From an uncultured Clostridia bacterium (GTDB taxonomy: Bacteria; Bacillota; Clostridia; TANB77; CAG-508), in contig CANQXD010000007.1 of NCBI GenBank assembly GCA_947627755.1, positions 1 to 45,440 on the forward strand: a stretch of 45,440 bases of DNA, written 5' to 3'. The notes below the pieces were generated by a model. That model ran no database searches and was not told the DNA's origin. It was given only the letters and a program-made list of their open reading frames with translations. The translations under genes and the position numbers were made by a program. The stretch's first letter is position 1. Every line of letters begins with the position of its first letter. Shown in pieces: positions 7,868 through 16,847 of the stretch.

Positions 7868-9788
7868 ACAAAGCAATAATATACATGGCATGTGACCAGC
7901 CTAAACCAATTACCCATTTAGATTGCATGGTTTCATTATCTATTTGCTCTGCAAGAAAGCCATGTTTAGTTGCTGTTTTTGTAATAAGTTCAACTTGGTT
8001 TCTAGCTTCTTCTTTTTTTCCTATTTTCATGTTATATAATGCCATCCATAGTGTTGCAATTGGCCATGGATTATTTCCACCCATATAATTATCATTTTGA
8101 AATCTCAAATATCCTCCAGTATATGTTCTTAATGTCATATTTATTTTTTCAATTGTGTTTTTTACTTCTTTTTGTTCTGCATCTAGCATAGAGAATGGTA
8201 CTATAGTTCCTAATAAACTAATATCCATAATGTTGTCTTTATTGTTTCTTTTTAATGTTTTACTTTGCTCATCGCAAAAATTTTTTATGCAATAGTCTTT
8301 GATTTCTCTTGTATTTTCTTCCAATTCCTCTATTCCTTTTGTTTCATTTAATTCCTGTTTTATTGCTATCATTGCCTTCAATGCTGCATAGATTGCACTT
8401 AATGAATATAAATGAACTCCCTCATGCATTTCCCATAAGTCGTAGCTTTCTTGTGTACTTGCATTATCTTTATTAGATGTACCAAAAGTGACAGATATAC
8501 CAAAAGGAAACGTCCCCAATGGTACTTTTTGGCACATTGGATAGACTTGCTTTAGAAATTCTTTGTCTTTGGTCATTTTGTAATGTTCGTATATGCCATA
8601 TATAATGCTGGCTGTTTCGTCTATTTGATAGCCCCAACATGGTGCTAATCTTCCGTCTGTGTAGAAGCGTTGCTCCCACATTCCGTTTTTGCTTTGTGTT
8701 TTTTTACAGAAGTTTGTATAGAATTTTGTAGTTTGGTCTGTCATGTTTAATATGTCTAGTGCTTTTGTTACAAAGACTGCATCTCTTGGCCAACAGTATG
8801 AATAGCGCCCACATTTACTTCGTTCTTCATCTACTTCTATTGCTGCTGATATGCCACCAGTTTCGGTATTTGAAAGAAGTGGAAATAGCAGGATGCTTCT
8901 TACGTAAATTTTTTTTATACTTTCGTATTTTTCGTATGTAATTTTGTCTATTTGATTGTTTTTTTCTTCTGTCCCTATTAGCTTTTGTTGCCATTCTTCT
9001 TTTTGACTTAAGACTTTTAGTCCGTCGTGTTCTTTTACATAGTTATTCCAATATTTTTCTACTTTCTTTTGTTCTTTTGTGGTATCTATGTTTTTTATTT
9101 TTTCTACGTCTTCTATTATTTCGTCCATTTGATATTTTTCTTGATTATTATTTATGTATATGAATATTTCAAATTCTTTGCTTTCTCCTGGCTTTAGGTT
9201 TCCTATTTTATAGCTTATGGCTGAATCGTTTGCCATTCCAATATAATCTTTATCCTGTAAGTAGCCTGATTTTATTTCTTCTTCACTATGATTTAAACGA
9301 TATCCTAATATTGGTAGTTTTGAGAAAATGCAATATGTATAGTCATGGCTGTATTGAAGTAAAGTATCTTTCTCTATTTTACTTCCTACCATGTTATTAT
9401 TGTTGGATAATAGTTTTGAATATAATAAGAAATCTACTTCTAAATTTATACTATTTTCATTTGTTAGTTTATACTTTTTTATTATGACGTTTTTTGATGT
9501 GCTGACAAAATCAGTTTGTAAAATGGATAAATTGAAATATGTATTTTTTATTTTTGTATTTAAGATATTTGTATTTTCGGTGTAATATTGCTCGTATTCG
9601 TTGTTTATATCTTCATGCAAATAGATTAACGCAGAGTCATTGATTTTTACTCCTGCTTGCATTGTATCTATAAACTGCCTATAATCTCTTGTTGGATAAA
9701 ATAGCCTTAGCATTTCTCCCTGATAGCTAAAACTTGCTACCATTTTTTCATTTCCAATTATTGCTTCATTATAATATTTCTCTTTCAT
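7830..9788 (-). CDS. Glycoside hydrolase family 15 protein (glucoamylase/glucodextranase-like)
   Basis: Protein of 652 residues with no signal peptide, so probably cytoplasmic, acting on alpha-glucans or trehalose-like sugars. An N-terminal beta-sandwich domain precedes an (alpha/alpha)6 barrel with GH15 motifs: YCWPRDAVFVTKALD (about 330), WGYQIDETASI (about 387), YDLWEMHEG (about 445, a catalytic Glu region) and NPWPIATLWMALY. It starts behind GAGGAG. Two REP insertions shaped it. A 47-bp unit adds VPLGTFPFGISVTFG in frame before the catalytic loop, and the terminal CLFGCLFGDVS is REP-encoded. Whether the enzyme tolerates these is unknown. Substrate cannot be assigned from sequence. Confidence 0.88.
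   Translation of the reverse strand: MKEKYYNEAIIGNEKMVASFSYQGEMLRLFYPTRDYRQFIDTMQAGVKINDSALIYLHEDINNEYEQYYTENTNILNTKIKNTYFNLSILQTDFVSTSKNVIIKKYKLTNENSINLEVDFLLYSKLLSNNNNMVGSKIEKDTLLQYSHDYTYCIFSKLPILGYRLNHSEEEIKSGYLQDKDYIGMANDSAISYKIGNLKPGESKEFEIFIYINNNQEKYQMDEIIEDVEKIKNIDTTKEQKKVEKYWNNYVKEHDGLKVLSQKEEWQQKLIGTEEKNNQIDKITYEKYESIKKIYVRSILLFPLLSNTETGGISAAIEVDEERSKCGRYSYCWPRDAVFVTKALDILNMTDQTTKFYTNFCKKTQSKNGMWEQRFYTDGRLAPCWGYQIDETASIIYGIYEHYKMTKDKEFLKQVYPMCQKVPLGTFPFGISVTFGTSNKDNASTQESYDLWEMHEGVHLYSLSAIYAALKAMIAIKQELNETKGIEELEENTREIKDYCIKNFCDEQSKTLKRNNKDNIMDISLLGTIVPFSMLDAEQKEVKNTIEKINMTLRTYTGGYLRFQNDNYMGGNNPWPIATLWMALYNMKIGKKEEARNQVELITKTATKHGFLAEQIDNETMQSKWVIGLGWSHAMYIIALSCLFGCLFGDVS
8479..8525. 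repeat. REP unit inserted in frame inside the GH15 gene
   Basis: A single 47-bp REP unit runs from GTACCAAAAGTGACAG to CCCCAATGGTAC with inverted GTACC/GGTAC ends. It lies wholly within the GH15 coding sequence and adds about 16 in-frame codons without a stop. It differs from other copies by GTGAC in place of GGGAC. Confidence 0.85.
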
Positions 9789-9888
9789 ACATTCTCCTCA
9801 ACATTTTTATTATTGGCTAATTTTTCATTATTGTAAAAATAAAAAATTATTATTTTACAATATTTATTAAAAAAATTTGCATTATTTG

Positions 9889-9917
9889 TTGACATATTAT
9901 ATTTTTTTTGCTATAAT
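9889..9917 (+). promoter_or_regulatory. Consensus sigma-A promoter of a gene-free transcription unit
   Basis: A perfect TTGACA (9889-9894), a 17-base spacer and a perfect TATAAT (9912-9917) point rightward. It is the strongest promoter match in the window and drives a region with no protein gene. Confidence 0.75.
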
Positions 9918-9923
9918 AACATT

Positions 9924-10257
9924 GTTAAATTTGTTACACCAAATTAAATTCTCTCTTTTGTATACGTAATTTTTGCAAAGAGGCGTTACAGAATTTAAGA
10001 GGGTAAGCACTATCTTAAGATAAATAGAATATTACTTTTTTCTTTTTATTCTTGAGAGCGAATATGAGTACATACCAAAAACTCTACCCTTGCAAATGTG
10101 CTATAAATAAAGATAGAAAAAAGTTTTAAAATGTACCTTGAAAACTGAATATAGGACAATTTAATCGGTTTTATCGGTTATTGTCAATTTAAGTAGTGTG
10201 TAAGTATCAAAAATTTTTCTATCTTTTCCCCACCAAGATTGGTGGGGTTTTCTTTTT
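9924..10257 (+). ncRNA. Putative structured RNA or orphan rRNA-type leader with boxA-like motif
   Basis: About 330 bases between a consensus promoter and a strong terminator, lacking any ORF with a ribosome binding site. At 10132-10152 it reads TGTACCTTGAAAACTGAATA, which resembles the boxA-like sequence found in leaders and spacers of Firmicute rRNA operons. AAGATAGAAAAA (about 10110-10120) can pair with TTTTTCTATCTT (about 10214-10225), like an rRNA processing stem. GGGTA and AGCAC (about 10000-10015) can pair with TACCC and GTGCT (about 10085-10105) in a crossing arrangement. No 16S, 23S, 5S or tRNA sequence is present. It may be a stand-alone ncRNA or the remains or misassembly of an rRNA operon. 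It is not recognisably RNase P, SRP, 6S or T-box RNA. Confidence 0.45.
10228..10257 (+). terminator. Terminator of the putative ncRNA unit
   Basis: CCCCACC (10228-10234) pairs with GGTGGGG (10241-10247) around AAGATT and is followed by TTTTCTTTTTG. This is a classic rho-independent terminator for the plus-strand unit starting near 9924. The rest of the gap to 10365 is AT-rich with nothing recognised. Confidence 0.85.
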
Positions 10258-10365
10258 GTCTATTAAATAATTTCTATTTTATAAAAAATTTTATATATCA
10301 CCATATATTTTTGTATTTTTAAGTATAACTTTATTTATAAAAGATTAAAGATTAAATTTTAATTT

Positions 10366-12018
10366 TTATCCTTCTACAATTTTCACAATTTGTTGTTCTA
10401 ATTCTTTAATTCTGTCATTTAGTTTTGCAATATCTTCGTCACTTGCATCTTCTACTAACATCTCTTTTTCTACAATATTGGACATATCTTCTAATTCTTC
10501 TTTTAAAGTTTGAATTCTTCCTAATACCTCTAGGCGAATATATTTTCTTTCATGCTCTTTTGCACCTTTGATTCTTCCTAAACGTTGTACTTGTTTATTT
10601 AGTTCATATTCTTCTCCATATTCTGGTATAATAACAGGAATTTGAGTTGTACCTTGAATTTTTTGCTTTAATGCAATTTGTCCTTCTGGCTCGCCATGTA
10701 CTAAGAAGATAGTTTTTGGTTTTTCAAAGAATGAATAAATGAAGTTTAATAACCACTCTTGGTCAGCATGACCAGAATAGCCTTCAATATACTCTATTCT
10801 TGCATTGACTGCAATTTCTTCACCAAATATTTTTACTGTTTTTGCCCCTTCTACAATTTTTCTTCCTAATGTTCCTGGTGCTTGATATCCTACAAATAAA
10901 ATTGTGCTATTTGGATTCCATAAATTATGTTTTAAATGATGTTTTATTCTTCCTACTTCGCACATGCCACTAGCAGATATAATAATAGAAGGCTCGTCTT
11001 TTTCATTTAATTCTTTTGATTCTTCTGCTGTTCTTGTAAATTTTAACCCTGGAAATTCTAGTGGATTATCTCCTCTTTTCATAAGCTCTTGTGTTTCTTC
11101 GTCAAATAAATCCATATTATTGCGAAATACTTCTGTTGCAGAAATTGCAAGTGGACTATCTACATACACAGGTGCACCCATTAAAGTATAATATTTTTCT
11201 CTAAATTCTTTGTCTTTTCTATTTTCTTTTAAATTGTTTAGTTCATATAGAATTTCCTGAGTTCTTCCTACAGCAAAAGATGGGATAACAACTGTTCCGC
11301 CCTTATTTAATGTTTCTGCTACTATGTTTAAAAACATTTCTGCTTTTTCATCATTTCTAGTATGTAATCTTCCACCATAAGTAGATTCCATTACCAAATA
11401 ATCTGCACTTTCTATCATTGTTGGAGAAGAAAGAAGTGGAATATCATTATTTCCTATATCTCCTGTGAATACAGTTTTGGTTACTTTTCCATCTTCACTT
11501 GCCCATACTTCTATAATGCTAGAACCAAGCATGTGTCCAGCATCATTGAAACGTACATGAATTTTATCACTAATTTCAATAATTTCATCATATTTCACAG
11601 GTTCAAATATTTCAAGGGACTCTATAGCTTCTTGCGCTGTATATAACGGTGGCTCTGGCTCTAAACCTTTACGCACTCTTTTTCTGTTTTTCCATTCAAT
11701 TTCCATTTCTTGAATGTGTCCACTATCTGGTAGCATAATGCCACACAAATCACAAGTTGCTTTTGTTGCATAGATTTTTTTTCTAAATCCTTCTTTATAT
11801 AATTTTGGTATTCTGCCAGAGTGATCAATATGTGCATGAGTTAGTAGCATAAAATCAATGTCATTTACATCAAAAGCGAATGGAGCTGAATTTTCCCACT
11901 CATCTTGCGCTTGACCTTGATACATTCCACAATCTACTAAAAATTTTTTTCCTGCCGCTTCTACTAAAAAATTTGAGCCTGTTACTGTTTTCGTTGCACC
12001 TAAAAAGGTTATTTTCAT
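10366..12018 (-). CDS. Beta-CASP metallo-beta-lactamase family ribonuclease-like protein
   Basis: Protein of 550 residues with a metallo-beta-lactamase core (LTHAHIDHSGRIPKL near residue 60, the HxHxDH zinc motif) and a beta-CASP insertion of the CPSF/YSH1 type. Further metal ligands are visible in FNDAGHMLGSS, FTGDIG and YSGHADQEWLL, and a helical tail follows. Family members process RNA; unlike RNase J there is no large C-terminal domain. The gene starts with GGAGAGGAG upstream. A REPIN sits immediately upstream (12036-12325), separating it from the coiled-coil gene. The RNA target is not known from the sequence. Confidence 0.88.
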   Translation of the reverse strand: MKITFLGATKTVTGSNFLVEAAGKKFLVDCGMYQGQAQDEWENSAPFAFDVNDIDFMLLTHAHIDHSGRIPKLYKEGFRKKIYATKATCDLCGIMLPDSGHIQEMEIEWKNRKRVRKGLEPEPPLYTAQEAIESLEIFEPVKYDEIIEISDKIHVRFNDAGHMLGSSIIEVWASEDGKVTKTVFTGDIGNNDIPLLSSPTMIESADYLVMESTYGGRLHTRNDEKAEMFLNIVAETLNKGGTVVIPSFAVGRTQEILYELNNLKENRKDKEFREKYYTLMGAPVYVDSPLAISATEVFRNNMDLFDEETQELMKRGDNPLEFPGLKFTRTAEESKELNEKDEPSIIISASGMCEVGRIKHHLKHNLWNPNSTILFVGYQAPGTLGRKIVEGAKTVKIFGEEIAVNARIEYIEGYSGHADQEWLLNFIYSFFEKPKTIFLVHGEPEGQIALKQKIQGTTQIPVIIPEYGEEYELNKQVQRLGRIKGAKEHERKYIRLEVLGRIQTLKEELEDMSNIVEKEMLVEDASDEDIAKLNDRIKELEQQIVKIVEG

Positions 12019-12035
12019 ATCTTATTCTCCTCTCC

Positions 12036-12325
12036 TACCATTGGGGACGTTTCCTTTTGGTACATCTGTCCCTAATGGATATTCGTTTTATAATGATAAT
12101 ATAAAATTTTCAAAAATGCTTGTTCAAGATGATTTATCGCAGAAATTCTAGATAAATTTTACGGCACCCTTCCATTAAAATGAACTCTTTCCGTAAAATT
12201 TATTTAGAATTTCTAAGTTCAATCACTTTCAATACGCTTTTTTCAAATTTTATATTATCATTATAAATAATTAACAATGTACCAAAAGGGACAGATGTAC
12301 CAAAAGGAAACGTCCCCAATGGTAC
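12036..12325. repeat. REPIN split by a 181-bp palindromic element
   Basis: The outer parts are a REPIN as at 5375-5488: TACCATTGGGGACGTTTCC on the left and GGAAACGTCCCCAATGGTAC on the right. The spacer is interrupted by the palindrome at 12087-12267. ATAAT occurs at both junctions (12090-12094 and 12267-12271), compatible with a short target duplication. It fills the space between two minus-strand genes. Confidence 0.8.
12087..12267. mobile_element. Palindromic MITE-like element nested in a REPIN
   Basis: Perfect 23-bp outer arms (12087-12109 and 12245-12267, beginning TTTATAATGATAATATAAAA) enclose near-perfect 23-bp inner arms (12142-12164 and 12191-12213). The inner arms differ at one base (TTCTAGATAA versus TTCTAAATAA). 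It encodes nothing. The nested-hairpin form and its position inside another repeat suggest a small non-autonomous element. No transposase is identified for it. Confidence 0.6.
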
Positions 12326-12326
12326 T

Positions 12327-14075
12327 TCACTCCCATATTTTGATTTTTTTGTTTAGCTTGACTTGTAATTCTACTTTTTTGGTAATTGGTATTTCTTTGG
12401 TTTCTTCTTCTATTGTGCCATCATAGATTTGTATTTTTAAGATTCCTTTATGATATTTTAATACATAAATTGTATTTTCTAAATTTATTATTTTACTTTG
12501 AAATTGGTTTGCTAAGATAGCTTCATTTGTTTCTTCTTCCTTACTAAATGTTATGAAAATTTTTGCAAGGCACGCTTTTTTTATTAGTTCTTTTTCAACT
12601 TGTTTTAACTTTTGTTGTATTTGTTGTATTTGTTGTTTCTGTTGTTTTTGCTGTTTTTCTTGACTTTCTTGAATTTCTTTATTTTCTTGATTTGATTGAT
12701 TTACTTCGCTTTGTTCATTTTTCTGATATGGTATTTGTTCATAATAACGTAGTTCATAAATTAAATCTCGAATGTACTGCTTTCCTTCTGCTTTTTTTAT
12801 TTTTATTAAGAAACAATCTAAGAATATGTTTTGTAATAATTTAATTTGTTTTGTTTCATCTACTTTTTCTGTTTCTTTTACTCCTATTGATTCAAAAAAT
12901 TGTAGCTTTTCTTCTAATTCTTTCTTTTTATTTACAAATTCTTTTGGTTCCATTTGCTTGTTACATTCTTTGGTTTCTTCTAGTAAACTTTCTCTTTCTT
13001 TTTCTAGCATAATTCTTAAATGACTTACACTAAATATTTTTTCTTTATTTGGTAATTTACGATTTCTTTCTGAATATTCTTCTTTTAGCAATGTTTCATC
13101 ACTTAACATTGTATCTATTTTTTTGATATGCAAATTGATTTCTTTTTTTCGATTTGATAAACTTTCTAAATATTTTTTATTATCTTGCATTAAGGTTAGC
13201 ATTTGTTGATTTTCTTGCTGCTTTTCTATTATTTTTTGTTTTTGAATTTTATTTCTATTAGCACTTATTGCTATTACTGTTTTTATGAATTGTTCTACAA
13301 ATAATTTTGCTAACTCTTCTCCGTATTTTTGGCTTAAAATTTCTTGCATTGCTTGCACATAGTCTATTTTTTCTTCTTGTTGTACTTCTTCTTGTGTTAA
13401 TCCAAAACTATTATTGTATTTACTTCTTAATATTTCATTATTTGGAAGTAATGTTTCTTCATCATCTTTACTTATATCGTCTGTTATCCATTTTCTTAAG
13501 AATTGATTTCCAAGTAGCAAAAGTAAATTTTGATATACTATGTTGATATTTTTACTTTCCATTTGACTTGTGGTAATATCCCATGACCAGCCATTAAAGT
13601 CACGAATTACTTCTACTAAATTCATTCGATTTCCTATTGTTAATACTTCTTTTAAGCCAATGTAAAAAAGTTCATATTTATCTTCTATTTCTATCTCTTT
13701 TTGGTTTAATGTAACTAAGGCTTCTAGCATCATTCTTTCATTTGGATAAACAGAAATAATTGCTTTTTCTTTATCTATAATATAATTTACCTGTTTTTCT
13801 TCTAATTCTTTACTTTCTTCGCTTAATGGCTTTATTAGTTTGATTTGCTTACATTCTTTTTGAATAATTTGCACGATTTTCTTTAGAAATGATTTTTTTG
13901 TACTTACATTTACTTTTACCATTTCATAATCTTGATAGCCATTTTCAATTTTGTATAGCATACTAAGCAGAAGGTTTTTCACATCACTTGAAAAATCCTT
14001 CTGCTCTAATATATTCTCTAATTCATTATTATAGTCTTTGAAATTGATTTTAGAAAAAATATCCTCTTTTGCCAT
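12327..14075 (-). CDS. Uncharacterised coiled-coil protein
   Basis: I do not recognise a family. The 582-residue protein is soluble, with no signal or membrane segment. An N-terminal helical part (1-210) includes a Trp-rich patch (NGWSWDITTSQ). Residues about 240-400 are long coiled coil, followed by a Gln-rich stretch (about residues 460-500, repeated KQQ/IQQ). A final beta-rich portion of about 70 residues ends the protein. It starts behind AAAGG and ends 2 bases from a REPIN. It follows ftsK on the same strand, so a cell-envelope or chromosome role is conceivable but unsupported. Confidence 0.75.
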   Translation of the reverse strand: MAKEDIFSKINFKDYNNELENILEQKDFSSDVKNLLLSMLYKIENGYQDYEMVKVNVSTKKSFLKKIVQIIQKECKQIKLIKPLSEESKELEEKQVNYIIDKEKAIISVYPNERMMLEALVTLNQKEIEIEDKYELFYIGLKEVLTIGNRMNLVEVIRDFNGWSWDITTSQMESKNINIVYQNLLLLLGNQFLRKWITDDISKDDEETLLPNNEILRSKYNNSFGLTQEEVQQEEKIDYVQAMQEILSQKYGEELAKLFVEQFIKTVIAISANRNKIQKQKIIEKQQENQQMLTLMQDNKKYLESLSNRKKEINLHIKKIDTMLSDETLLKEEYSERNRKLPNKEKIFSVSHLRIMLEKERESLLEETKECNKQMEPKEFVNKKKELEEKLQFFESIGVKETEKVDETKQIKLLQNIFLDCFLIKIKKAEGKQYIRDLIYELRYYEQIPYQKNEQSEVNQSNQENKEIQESQEKQQKQQKQQIQQIQQKLKQVEKELIKKACLAKIFITFSKEEETNEAILANQFQSKIINLENTIYVLKYHKGILKIQIYDGTIEEETKEIPITKKVELQVKLNKKIKIWE

Positions 14076-14229
14076 TTGATTACCTTTCTTTTGTGTTTCT
14101 TAAAAAATTATTTTTTTGATTTATTTTTCTTTTGAAATCTCTTAATATCTTTCAACTACATATTTTTATGTGTCTTCTATATGTTTGCATATTATTTTCA
14201 TATTTTATTCTATATTTTTATTCTATTTT

Positions 14230-16671
14230 CTATTCTTCTGTTTCTGCTACTTCTTCTTTATTTTGCGCTACTTCTGGTGTTGTTCCCATTTTTAGTTCTG
14301 CTAGTCTTTCTTTTGTCATTAAAACCTCTCTTGGTTTACTTCCTTGATAGCCTGAAATAACGCCTCTTTCCTCCATTTGGTCTATAATTCTTCCTGCTCT
14401 TGCATAGCCTACTTTGAATTTTCTTTGTATAAATGAAGTAGATGCTTGCCCTGTTTCTACTACAACGTCAATAGCATCCATTAAGAATGGATCTGTGTCA
14501 TCATCTGACATATCTTCTTCTGCAATTTCTTTATCTGTTTTATTTGCATTTTCAATGCTTTCTAGAATGTCCTCATTGTAGGTTGCTTCTCCATTTGCTT
14601 TTAAGAAGTTGACGATTTTTTCTACTTCTCCATCTGAAATGAAGGCTCCTTGAATTCTTGTTGGCTTTGGTGCGCCTGCTGGGTAGAATAACATATCTCC
14701 TTTTCCAAGTAATTTTTCTGCTCCTACCATGTCTAAAATAGTTCTAGAATCTACTTGTGATGATACTGCAAAGGCTATTCTTGATGGAATATTTGCTTTG
14801 ATTAAACCTGTAATTACATCAACAGATGGTCTTTGCGTTGCAATTACTAAATGCATTCCTGCTGCTCTTGCTTTTTGTGCTAAACGACAAATAGCATCTT
14901 CTACGTCTTTTTTTGCTACCATCATTAAGTCCGCAAGCTCATCTATAATAATTACAATATGTGGCAATTTGCCAATTCCATCTGATTTTTCTACTGCTTC
15001 ATTATAACCTTTTAAATCTCTTACTCCTTTTGCTGCAAAGGTTGCATATCTATTTTCCATTTCTTGTACTGCCCAAGCAAGTGCTCCTGCTGCTTTTCTA
15101 GGATCTGTTACAACTGGAATTAGTAAGTGTGGAATTCCATTATATACAGATAATTCTACTACTTTTGGATCTACCATTACTAATTTTACTTCACTTGGTT
15201 TTGCCTTATAAATGATACTTGTGATTAAAGTGTTAATACATACACTCTTTCCAGAACCTGTTGCTCCTGCTATCATAACGTGTGGCATTTTTGCTATATC
15301 TGTTACAATTTCTTTTCCTGCTACGTCTTTTCCTAAGGCAAAGGCAAGTTTTGATTTATGATTTTCAAATTCTGATGTATCTATAATGTCTCTTAAATGT
15401 ACTACTTCATTTTCAGCATTTGGAACTTCTATACCTACTGCATTTTTCCCCGGAATTGGTGCTTCTATACGAATTGTTTCTGCTGCTAAATTTAAAGCAA
15501 TGTCATCTGCTAAATTTGCTATTTTGCTTACACGCACTCCTTCTGCAGGTCTTAACTCATATCTTGTGATGGCAGGTCCTACTGAAACATTTTCTACTTT
15601 AGCAGAAACTCCAAAACTATATAAGGTTTTCTGTAATTTGCTTGCTGTATCTGCTACTGCTTTTTTGCCACCTTTTAATCCTTGTTTACTTCCTTCACTT
15701 AGCATTTCAATAGGTGGAAATTCGTAAGTGTCGTTTCCATCTTCTACAGTCATAGTATGCTCTAAATTTAAAACTTCTTTCACTTTTTCTTCTTTTGTTT
15801 CTACTTCTTGCTTAAATAAGTTTCCAAGTTCGTTTGGAGATGGCATTTTTTCCATTCCTATTGGATTTAAATCATCTTGTTCATGATTATATTTTTTTAG
15901 TTTTCCACTTTTTATTTCATTTTCTAACCCTGCTAAATTGATGCTTAATTGGTCTTCATCAATTTCTAAGGCACGTCTTCTTGCTTCTTCTTTTTCACGT
16001 GCTTTTCTTTCCTTCAAGGTTTCCTTCTTTGGCACAATTTCTTCTACCATTTCTACTTGTCTTACAGGTTTGCGTATCTGTTTTCTTTCTTGCTCACGTA
16101 ATTTTCTTCTCTCTTCTTTTTTGTCGATGAAATAATCTACAATGTTATAAATTAAATTTGTTGGTTTAATTGCAAACATAAATACAAAAGTAATAAGGGC
16201 AAGTCCAATGGATAGGACAATGGTTCCTAAAGTTCCTAAAAATTTGATAAGTGGCACAGCAATTACAGTTCCAATGATACCTCCACCAATATCTCTTGCT
16301 CCTAAATAGTAGGCATCTTTTATACTTTGTTCCATTCCTTTTGCAGTATTGATATTTCCTGCTGATATTTGAAATACGCTAAGCATAACTGCAATGCAAA
16401 TTAAGAAAATTGCATATTGTAATAATTTTGTGATTAGATATTCTTTTTTATCGTACGCCAAGTAAATACCAATTGCAAAAGTTCCTATTGGTATAATGTA
16501 TTTTATAAATCCCATAATACCACCTAGGGCTGGGCTTAAATGTTCTCCTAAAAATCCTGATTTTCCGTATATGAAAACTGCAAGTAATACGCTAATAAGT
16601 AGCATAAATACTACTGCAACATCTATATTTACCTTTGGTTCTTGTTTCTTTTTTCTTCCTCTTTTGGCCAT
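14230..16671 (-). CDS. ftsK: FtsK/SpoIIIE-type DNA translocase
   Basis: Double-stranded DNA pump of 813 residues. Four membrane segments lie in the first ~180 residues, followed by a charged linker (180-330). The RecA-like motor has Walker A AGATGSGKS (about 470), Walker B HIVIIIDELADLMM and an ATQRPSVDVITG region. A C-terminal gamma winged-helix (KFKVGYARAGRIIDQMEERG) reads polar DNA motifs. Length and domains fit SpoIIIE/SftA-class proteins, which clear chromosome DNA from the septum and move it into the forespore. Because the organism has spore genes, SpoIIIE is as plausible a name as FtsK. It is monocistronic, with a terminator just upstream of it for the rsmD unit. Confidence 0.93.
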   Translation of the reverse strand: MAKRGRKKKQEPKVNIDVAVVFMLLISVLLAVFIYGKSGFLGEHLSPALGGIMGFIKYIIPIGTFAIGIYLAYDKKEYLITKLLQYAIFLICIAVMLSVFQISAGNINTAKGMEQSIKDAYYLGARDIGGGIIGTVIAVPLIKFLGTLGTIVLSIGLALITFVFMFAIKPTNLIYNIVDYFIDKKEERRKLREQERKQIRKPVRQVEMVEEIVPKKETLKERKAREKEEARRRALEIDEDQLSINLAGLENEIKSGKLKKYNHEQDDLNPIGMEKMPSPNELGNLFKQEVETKEEKVKEVLNLEHTMTVEDGNDTYEFPPIEMLSEGSKQGLKGGKKAVADTASKLQKTLYSFGVSAKVENVSVGPAITRYELRPAEGVRVSKIANLADDIALNLAAETIRIEAPIPGKNAVGIEVPNAENEVVHLRDIIDTSEFENHKSKLAFALGKDVAGKEIVTDIAKMPHVMIAGATGSGKSVCINTLITSIIYKAKPSEVKLVMVDPKVVELSVYNGIPHLLIPVVTDPRKAAGALAWAVQEMENRYATFAAKGVRDLKGYNEAVEKSDGIGKLPHIVIIIDELADLMMVAKKDVEDAICRLAQKARAAGMHLVIATQRPSVDVITGLIKANIPSRIAFAVSSQVDSRTILDMVGAEKLLGKGDMLFYPAGAPKPTRIQGAFISDGEVEKIVNFLKANGEATYNEDILESIENANKTDKEIAEEDMSDDDTDPFLMDAIDVVVETGQASTSFIQRKFKVGYARAGRIIDQMEERGVISGYQGSKPREVLMTKERLAELKMGTTPEVAQNKEEVAETEE

Positions 16672-16803
16672 TTTTATTTATTCATCCTTTTCTTCCATTT
16701 TTTCATTTTTATTCTATCATTGTACGTTATGATTTGCAAGGAATTACTAGAAAAAATATTACGAATTTTACTAAAAAGATTGTTGTAAATTTTTATAACT
16801 TAA

Positions 16804-16840
16804 GTACAAAAAAAATTACAACTTTTTGTGTTGTAATTTT
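16804..16840 (-). terminator. Terminator of the rsmD unit
   Basis: On the minus strand AAAATTACAAC (16830-16840) pairs with GTTGTAATTTT (16812-16822) and is followed by a run of T. It begins 8 bases beyond the stop codon of the coiled-coil gene at 16848. Confidence 0.75.
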
Positions 16841-16847
16841 GGATTTT

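Noticed and set aside
9924-10257. T-box, 6S, RNase P or SRP RNA
   Set aside because: The diagnostic conserved segments of T-box, RNase P and SRP RNA are not found. 6S cannot be excluded by eye, but the length and boxA-like motif do not favour it.
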